A stretch of 64,000 bases of DNA from Ostrinia nubilalis (Eukaryota > Arthropoda > Insecta > Lepidoptera > Crambidae). Below, piece by piece: positions 56,550-64,000 of this stretch (position 1 is its first letter; each line of letters begins with the position of its first letter). Made by a program: the position numbers and the translations under genes. The stretch covers positions 5,649,501 to 5,713,500 of the forward strand of contig NC_087093.1 of NCBI RefSeq assembly GCF_963855985.1. Direction: 5' to 3'. The notes under the pieces are model-generated. The model saw only the letters and a program-made list of their open reading frames with translations. It was not told where the DNA came from and ran no database searches.

Positions 56550-56900
56550 TTCATCCCCAATTTTCCACCCTTGGGGGTGAAATATTTTCTTCAAATTCGC
56601 ATGAAACCACCCTTTTGATAATACCTATTCAACAAAAAAGTAATCGTTCTAATTGATTTATAATCGGCGGAGATATTGCGTATAAAAAAGTTCATCCCCA
56701 ATTTTCCACCCTTGGGGGATGTTTTTTTTATTATTAAATATAAATGGGACCACCCTTGAGGTATTACCTATACGCTGAAAAAAGATTTGTTCAAATCGGT
56801 TCATAATTGGCGGAGTTATCGCGTAACAAACATAGAAAAAAAAAAAAAAAAAAACATACGGGTCGAATTGAGAACCTCCTCCTTTTTTTGAAGTCGGTTG
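56550..56900. repeat. repeat with two GTTCATCCCCAATTTTCCAC units, ending GAAGTCGGTTG
   Basis: GTTCATCCCCAATTTTCCAC plus CCTTGGGGG occurs near 56550 and 56690. A poly-A run and GAAGTCGGTTG follow. A typical dispersed lepidopteran repeat; class unknown. Confidence 0.55.
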
Positions 56901-56930
56901 AAAATATCATAATAATGTCAAAATTGTGAC

Positions 56931-59900
56931 TTACTTAGCTGCTTCAGCGAGAGCTTTTTGGAGTACCGGTGTGTCTATAGTCTTCAAGTCTGTGGCCAGG
57001 TTCAAGGCCGCCCATACCCGGATGAAAGCTGTGGTGCACCCGGAATCTAAAAAAACAAACATATTTTATTCAATTTAGACCACTGGTGGCACTTATGAAC
57101 GTCAAATACAGTTAAAAAAAAAGGTAGCCCTTGTGAGGCGCTTTACATGTCTCCTTATCTTTTGGGCCCTACGGAACAAACTCCAGTCACCACTAGTACA
57201 ACAAAATAATTGTGTTTAGCTCTTAACCAGACTTAAGAGAAAATTATATTTATTGGTTTTCAAACTTATCTTCACAGCTTAAAGTTAAAATTGGTGTGAG
57301 GTCTATTTAATTAATTTAAGCTCTACGTTGTAGGGTCAAGTTTGTTTATACCCATAGTAATAGTCAGATTTGATGTTAAATTTGTGAAATCTGGCGGAAG
57401 ATCAAACTATTAATTAATTTTAGTTCAGTTTGTATAATAACAAAGTTATTAGGTTCTGTGTGTACTCGTAGCATGAAATATGATTGTCTATTTTTACCCG
57501 ACTACGGCAAAGCAAAAGGAGGGTTATGATTTTGACAGGCTATGTATGTATGTATGTATGTTCATGTGTTCCCTCGTAACTTCTAAACTACTTATCAGAA
57601 TTCGACAAATGACATATCATTAGAAGCGTCTTAATTGTCCGCTGGTTTTAGGCTATATGGGGTTTCACAAAATCTAATGTGGCGCCCTCTAGCGGACAAA
57701 ACATACAGAGTAAAAAAATAAAGTTAAGATAAATATGCCGTGTTTGGTATCATTTGAAAGTGCTTTACTTGTACATTTTGAATATATACAGGGTGTTAGG
57801 TAAATGGGTATATGAGCCGACACTAGCCCTTGTTAACATGGTCATATAAATGGTATGGTGAAGTCAGAAATTTTAATTTTTTTAATTTTCATACAAAATA
57901 AATTTTATAAAATCCGATTTGTATGAAAATTAAAGTAATTAAAATGAAGATATCAGTTTTCTGACTTCACCATACCATTTATATGACCATGTTAACATGG
58001 GCTAGTGTCGTCTCATATACCCATTTACCTAACACCCTGTATATATTACTAGCATTTGCTTGTGACTTTACCTGTATTCATGGGCTGATTGCATATAATT
58101 CACATCTTTTCGTTCGTAGCTTCTTTATTACTTATTAGTTCATCAATTTAACTTTTGTTAATATTATGCGCCACAAATACACTTTATCACCAAAATAGTA
58201 CAAATAATAAAAAGTAAAAAAACTAAAACCCAACTACGACAAAAAACGACGCTGAAAAAGTATAAAACAAGATTTTCAGAATACTGAACTGAACAAAGTT
58301 GCTAATGTAGTTGCATAGTAATTTTCATGTTTGGAAAGGACCCTACCCTAGCACTTTGACAACGTGTGACTGCGGTTTTCCAATCATGAAAATTACTATG
58401 CAACTACATTAGCAACTTTGTTCAGTTCAGTATTCTGAAAATCTTGTTTCATACTTTTTCAGCGTCGTTTTTTTAACAATAGAACATTAGAAAACCACAT
58501 AAATATTTAATTAATACATGCTCGTAAGATTTTATTATTATTAATTAATTTTTGTGTAGGTAAGCTCTGCACTCGATTTTGGAAGAAAATAGTAGGTAGA
58601 CTGATGTACCTACTATCGCCTGTACATAGCTAATACGGATACCACATTAATTAATTAAGTTAACTAAATTAAACTTAATTATGTGTAGGTCCTTACCATA
58701 AGTGCCATATTCGTCTGATTTGTAGTCATAAGGCATCATGTAGTGGTAGTGAGGCCAGAATGTCTTGGTTAGTATGAACAGCCAGTTGGAATCTGGTGGG
58801 CATCTAAAAAATAGAAAACAATAAAAAAAAAAGGTATAACACAAGGCGATGAAGGATTATGTGGAGCCACCCTAAAACCTGACGCTAAAAGATTGCTAAA
58901 AGTTAATGAAGGTGGACGAAGTGCCACTCGAATCTATCGATAACTACCACGCTTTAAGATTCAACTTTGTAAATAGCGCAAAATATCCAATTCATAATTT
59001 TATTTACTGAAAATCAAAGCTGCTTATCGAATTCAAAGATAGTTAGCGCCAGCTGCTGGCTTTAATACTATACTATAATGGGTAAGAACTTGCTTACTTT
59101 TCCCCCGGTTGGAGTCCCCAAACGCAGATGCCGCTTTCCACGAGCCAGGAGGCGTGTAGGATGACGAGGTACCGCACGAACCCGATCACGAATACTGCGC
59201 TCAGGATGGAGTCATTCCAGTACTCGAGCGGAGCGTTCAGTGGCAGCAGCACGAACAATATCCCGTACATGATCCAGTATGCTCTGAAAAATAGTGGTTT
59301 ATAACTACAGATTACAGAAACTAAAGGGAGATGTGACAAAGGAGCGGGGCCGGTGTCACAGCAATATGCCCAAAAACAGAACACATTGCTCGTGAAAGCA
59401 ATGATGACAGCGGCGACGTCATAATGTAAACAGTTTACATTGCTTGCGTAGTAGGTACTCAAGATTATTCGAACGATGAGTAGGGTCATGTGTTCAACAA
59501 TGAAACACTAAAATTTCAAAGTATCATAAAACTCTTATTTTCATAGATAGAAGTCTAATTTTTGACAGGTATGTAGGCAATTTTATTGGGTATAGGATGG
59601 CATTAATGTTTTTTTTAATTGATGTTTAATCAATCAGCAAAAAAATAAATTCACATAAATTGGAAATGTTTCATTGTGTCCACTGCTGTGTACACAATGA
59701 AACACCTCAAATTCAACAATGAAACATAATAATTAATTGTGTGTCAACAATGAAACACTAACAATTCAATATCTCGTACACCTTTTGTTTTTACAGATAG
59801 TCTAATTTTTTGAAGCTACATAGTTAACTTAGTTGGGTAGTTATCGGATGTCATTTATGTTTTTTTTAATAAATTTGTAATCAATTAGCAAAACAATAAA

Positions 59901-62900
59901 AACAAACATATTGGAAATGTTTCATTGTGTCCGTTCTGATGTGCACAATGAAACACTACAATTTCAACAATGAGACATTATAATTGAGTGATTGATTCAT
60001 ATTTATTGAATTTATGAAGTAAGTGAATAATAAAAAATGCCCGAGTCCAATCAAAAGGTTTTATTAATAATTGAAATTTAATCAGACTCATCAGATTACC
60101 TATAACTACACTCAACATCAAATACCGCACCTTCCGCGACGCGAACTTTAAAGATTTTCTTCTGACACAATCATGGTACCCCAACAATATTGGTGTTATT
60201 TAAAAGCCCAATAAATATTCTTAAAGAAAAATACATTTCATTTCTAAATAAAAAATGATAAACATATACCATAAATGTGACTTGAAAATAGACCTCACTT
60301 TGGGCTCACCTCTGGGATCAATTAGACCAATTTTTATGGTTATAAAACCAAATAAAGATCTCACGTGTCCTCTTTAACAGATGGATAGCGAAAAAATGGC
60401 TATAGCGTAACTACCTATTTTTTGAAGAAGTGACTCTGGATCCTTGTAAAGACACATTTTTGGGGTAAAAACCTTTCCTTTAATGAAATGAAGTTTAGAA
60501 CTAGGCTTTCAAATGGTACCAATGTTGGTGGGAAGTGGGGATGCATACGTTTCATAAGTGCTTGTCGCGGGAGGTGCGATTTATTTGATGCCGATTGTAG
60601 TTAAGATAACTCCTTACTATTTACTATTATATTTTTTTATATTATCTCCTAAATGATCACCTTTCTTCCTCTTTAGAGATTTAGTTCGCGCCATCTTAGA
60701 TGAAAAATAAACATCAAATTTTAGGATAACCTTAAAAATGATTATTTGCACGGACAGTAGATTTTGTTTGGTATATGGTATTATACAATGGAACAAGATG
60801 GTACACAATGAAAAATTGTTTCATTGTGTCCATCATGCAACTGTTTCATTGTTGACTACATAGGGTTTGTTTTAATAACCCCAAAAAAAATCACTAATTT
60901 GTAACACTTTTAACATATAATTTAGTTCCATCCACTTAGTCTATGATATATGTGTAATGCTAGGTAATCATGAAAAATACAAATTTATCAACCATATTTT
61001 TATCAAAAATCTTTAAAGAACGACAAAAATACTTACCTTTTGGTGAAAAAAATAAATAATGCTCCACAGACACGTCTTCTCACACGTGGCGCCGACACGA
61101 ACTGAGGTGCGGCGGGGTATTGTCGAAAGTATCCTTACGCGATATAGTGCACGATATGGCAACGCAGCATTTAAGAAATATTGCAGTGTTTTATTGTGTA
61201 CCATTGTTTCATTGTTGAACATCTGACCCTACTAATAGGTACCGCAGTGAATAATGGGCACATATTTTGATTACTTTGTGTGTGTGAATTTCTAATGCGA
61301 CACTGAGTTTCGAACTCAGCGCATTAGTTGGTTATAACATAATTTGAAATAAAATAAGTTATAGGTATGATTTCGTAGCCGTTTCCATTCCATGTTGCAG
61401 AAACTTGTTTCTGCGAAGAACGAAATGGAAATGGAAATTTCTTAGTTCCGTGGCTAGCGACACGTCGCCTGAAGTTATTTCATTGAAATATGTACACACG
61501 TACGAGTACATACCAGATGTCGTCTGCCGCTGCGTGTAGACTACGAACGTGAACCTTATCTAGATTTTTTGGTCGAATGCACGCACAAAGGGTTTCAATT
61601 GCGCTGTAATTTGAATTAGCATACAGATCGAACTTTACATGGCTTTAATTCTATCTCGGAGAGCTTTTAAATTAATAACGAGTTTTTTCACATCACACAT
61701 GAATCACGTGAAAAAAAAAAACCTTAGTAGGCTTTGAAATTTGATTATGGGTCTGCCTTCGCGCTTTGTGTGATTTGTAGCAATAATTGTGCAGAATTCG
61801 CCGTCTTAAGCTTCAAACCAAAAGAAGGCAGAAGCAGAAAATCCTCTTTAGCTATTAGCCTTCATTTGTCTCAATGTTAGACGGGGCATAAAACTCACTT
61901 GCTCTGGAAGACCACGACCGGGTCGTTATCCAGGTCTGACATGTCAATCTCACTCTTGAGCTTCTCCTGGAGCGGACTCAGCTTGCGCAGGCGCGCGATG
62001 ACGTAACGACGTCATGTAAAGAATTTCAAGCCTAAAGAAGGCGAGAGAAGTAAAGAGGGAACTACGATTTTCAGTCAGCCTTCTTCTGTCGCACGGGATA
62101 TAAAACTCACTTGCTCTGGAAGACCACAACAGGGTCATTGTCAAGATCCGACATGTCGATCTCACTCTTGAGCTTCTCCTGGAGCGGGCTCAGCTTGCGC
62201 AGGCGCGCGATGACGTGCGCGTACCCGAAGCCTCGCCGGTAGTCGAACGGGTCCGCGTCTGTTGCGAACGTGGCGTGGTGCAGACGGTGGTACTGCACCC
62301 AGTCATAGATTGTGCCCTAAGCAACAGGAATATTTTTTTATTTTTTATTTTTAAGGATAACAAGGCAGGTATTTGACCGCAATCGCACCTGGTGTTAAGT
62401 GAGATGCAGTCTAGGATGCTACATAATTATCTGCCCTGTAAGTGCCTATTTACTTTCGCCTTAAAAAGGATTATGGTGTTCTGGAAAGACAGAAGAGGCA
62501 GTGAATTCCAGTCCCTAACTGTGTAGTGTAACGAACATAGAATTAAACGCGTTATTAATCTAAGGTAACAAAGTAACGAAGGGTTCGCATTGCGTGAACG
62601 GTTGGCAGGAAAAGTTTTGGGGAGACCATTCCAGCAGTAAACGACTTTCGGCTGACAAGAATTGTAGTTAACAAAGCGTTTCACAAACTATGTTCTAATG
62701 TAGGTACAGCTAGGGCTAGGAACTACACTAACATCTAAAACTTTTGATGTAGGAATCAGTCTGCAGCTTTATTTAAAATCAAATCAAGTCAGATGTCATC
62801 AATTATCTGCCTACAGAATTTCAGATGAATATAAAAAGTACAGTTTTAATTTATTTATTATATATATTCTTCGTCTTGTAGGCTAACAACCCTCTTTCCG

Positions 62901-63533
62901 TAATTTTGACGCAATCAAATATCATTGTCGTTCACTTTGGATTTAATGAGTCCGCCGGGCTTCAAAATCTCTTTCCGCAATGTTGAATAGAATGAAATTG
63001 GAAAATCAAAATTGTAATGTAAGTATTTATAGAAAAAAAAAACATACCAACCGAATTGAGAACCTCCTTTTGTTGAAGTGGGTTAAAAATAAAATGATTT
63101 AGTTGTTACGAATAAAGGTACAATTCCAAGACGGGCCGCAGACCGCAAACTGCAACCGCAAACTGCCAATCTCTATCAGCTGCAAGTCGCGCTGCAGTGT
63201 ACCTACCATGAGTTTACGATAAGTGTGCTCGCTAGCGAGTACGTCAAAAATCTCTATGAAAATTTTGTTTCTTGAAAGTAGCCGCTAGGGGCGCTGAACA
63301 ATATGTCATACAAGTAATGACATTTTTTTACGCAGTCGCTAGCGAGCACACCTAACGTAAACTCATGGTAAGCACACAGATTTCATAGAGTACTGTATTT
63401 ACCTGACCCGCCAATGTTTGGAATATCATCAGCGCGATTCGAAGCCCAGTGCTGGCCTTGTACGCCCCGTGGGCCCAGAGTCGGTGGGCGCCTGCCGTCA
63501 CCCCCAGAACTGCTACCAACGATAGCACTACCA
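56931..63533 (-). CDS. divergent acyl-CoA desaturase-like protein, metal site depleted (3' five... six-exon gene, first exon outside window)
   Basis: Exons seen: 63533-63403, 62316-62111, 59283-59098, 58803-58697, 57046-56931; about 249 codons, all GT/AG, no stop. The first two have the same lengths (131, 206 nt) and phases as the equivalents in the gene at 24896-32346; an extra intron splits the C-terminal part. Box I HRLWAH and box II HRLHH are intact. DPHN of the family is DPFD, NSxAHLWG is VESGICVWG (Asn to Glu, His to Cys), and HNYHH is PHYHY within TFWPHYHYMMPYDYKSDEYG. In the family these positions hold the second iron, so di-iron chemistry is doubtful. Open frame and splice sites argue for a retained protein, not a plain pseudogene. 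The stop overlaps a GTAAGT donor-like sequence, so a further 3' exon is possible. The first coding exon lies beyond 64000. Confidence 0.85.
57788..58040. mobile_element. 253-bp long-inverted-repeat MITE (second copy of the 29838 family)
   Basis: ACAGGGTGTTAGGTAAATGG ... CCATTTACCTAACACCCTGT, nearly fully self-complementary, flanked by TATA-rich sequence. Last intron of the desaturase-like gene. Confidence 0.85.
58241..58473. mobile_element. 233-bp foldback, arms ~90 bp
   Basis: AAAAAACGACGCTGAAAAAG, ATTTTCAGAATACTGAACTG and GCTAATGTAGTTGCATAGTA are complemented on the other side with two or three mismatches. Last intron of the desaturase-like gene. Confidence 0.85.
59480..61232. mobile_element. 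1.75-kb element with GTAGGGTCA ends and ACAATGAAACA motif array
   Basis: The ends GTAGGGTCATGTGTTCAACA and TGTTGAACATCTGACCCTAC are complementary and continue to ATGAAAC. ACAATGAAACA or its complement recurs about a dozen times: forward at 59492, 59697, 59722, 59747, 59946; reverse at 59669, 59919, 60818, 60841, 61204. No transposase. Lies between exons 62316-62111 and 59283-59098 of the desaturase-like gene. Confidence 0.7.
61795..62005 (-). pseudogene. partial tandem copy of a desaturase-like exon (3' half plus donor)
   Basis: 61897-62005 repeats the last ~107 nt of exon 62316-62111 (VIARLRKLSPLQEKLKSE onward to VVVFQS), including the GTGAGT donor; similarity extends ~100 bp into the following intron. 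All nine substitutions within the shared coding part are third-position synonymous. The copy lacks the 5' half of the exon with HRLHH and has no in-frame acceptor; an acceptor-like TTCTTTAG at about 62032 would enter it out of frame and hit a stop. Either a tandem duplication or an assembly join of two alleles. Confidence 0.8.
62330..62700. mobile_element. possible retroelement 3' remnant
   Basis: AAGGCAGGTATTTGACCGCA, CACCTGGTGTTAAGTGAGAT and GCAGTCTAGGATG look like a dispersed lepidopteran retroelement end. Class not assigned. Intron of the desaturase-like gene. Confidence 0.35.
63207..63368. mobile_element. 162-bp MITE beside a desaturase-like exon
   Basis: CCATGAGTTTACGATAAGTG and TGCTCGCTAGCGAG at the left; CTCGCTAGCGAGCACACC and TAACGTAAACTCATGG at the right. 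It ends 35 bp from the donor of exon 63533-63403. Confidence 0.75.
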
Positions 63534-64000
63534 CTGTAATACAAATGTTATTATAAGTACAATGGTAGGTACCTATACAAAAAGAAACCCTAACTATTGG
63601 CGACAGAGTTAAATTTTGAACAGCCTCTTTTGCTCAATATTTGAGCAGCGTGTAGCTTTAGGCACGGGCCATGATTTGTTGCAACTTAATTACGTAACTT
63701 AGGCTGAGTTTCACCATCTTACTTTGACTTTAACAAACGTCAAAAATCTGTCAAATTCCATACAAAAACACAGCAGTTATCGTCATAGTTACGGTCAAAA
63801 TTAGGTTGTGCAATTCAGCCTTAGCCTATAGCTTGCCATCACGCTAATCTCTCGTTTGTCAAACACTAGCTTAACGCAATAACTTAAATTAATTTAAAGC
63901 GGATGCTTTAAGTAAATACCAATAATTGCCAGACGTCTCATCGCGGTACAGTACGTTTAGAGGTTGCAAAGCAATATGTGATTTCAAAATTACGCAATTC
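63534..64000. other. intron of the desaturase-like gene, with a MITE at 63700-63823
   Basis: No exon seen. AGGCTGAGTTTCACCATCTT ... AATTCAGCCTTA is a copy of the 14576 MITE family. The first coding exon (about 337 nt by analogy) must lie further right. Confidence 0.55.

Noticed and set aside
61950..62165. 71-codon frame across the duplicated exon
   Set aside because: It reads the duplicated exon out of frame and ends in a stop; the correct frame matches the desaturase.

Overview
The window reads as nuclear DNA of a moth or butterfly (Lepidoptera). It is AT-rich and intron-rich, with dense short transposable elements (Helitrons ending in a hairpin plus CTAG, a tRNA-derived SINE, CR1-, RTE- and RNase-H-bearing non-LTR retrotransposons, many MITEs). 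The two host gene types seen, acyl-CoA desaturases and an antennal-type ionotropic receptor, are typical of lepidopteran chemical communication. Species is not determinable by eye. Intron-exon models were built by hand from GT/AG sites and frame continuity; no RNA evidence was available.

Layout. (1) 1-2202: right end of a piggyBac-like element, then a minus-strand THAP zinc-finger gene whose 3' part was not found. (2) 3.4-12.0 kb: a plus-strand CR1-like LINE with both reading frames open; its 3' UTR is split by a DNA transposon that itself carries a broken RTE fragment. (3) 12-24.9 kb: repeat-rich DNA with no host gene, including an RNase-H-type LINE split by a 3.5-kb insertion that holds a 178-bp satellite and two MITEs with visible target-site duplications. 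(4) 24896-32346: a complete five-exon acyl-CoA desaturase on the minus strand (370 codons); intron 4 holds a nested transposon cluster. (5) 33487-50186: a complete 11-exon ionotropic receptor on the plus strand (746 codons). (6) 50.2-56.9 kb: intergenic DNA with Helitrons, MITEs and foldbacks. (7) 56931-63533 and beyond: a second desaturase-family gene on the minus strand, lacking its first exon in this window. It keeps histidine boxes I and II but has lost most of box III and the conserved Asn/His before it, so it looks like a non-catalytic or altered paralogue.

The two desaturase genes share intron positions and exon lengths (131 and 206 nt are identical), so they are ancient paralogues flanking an oppositely oriented chemoreceptor. 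Highest-value leads: the metal-site-depleted desaturase paralogue; a tandem partial copy of its exon that differs only at nine synonymous third positions; a LINE with perfect Pol III A and B boxes just before ORF1; and several unrelated DNA elements built from many copies of one short motif, three of them with orientation mirrored about the centre.
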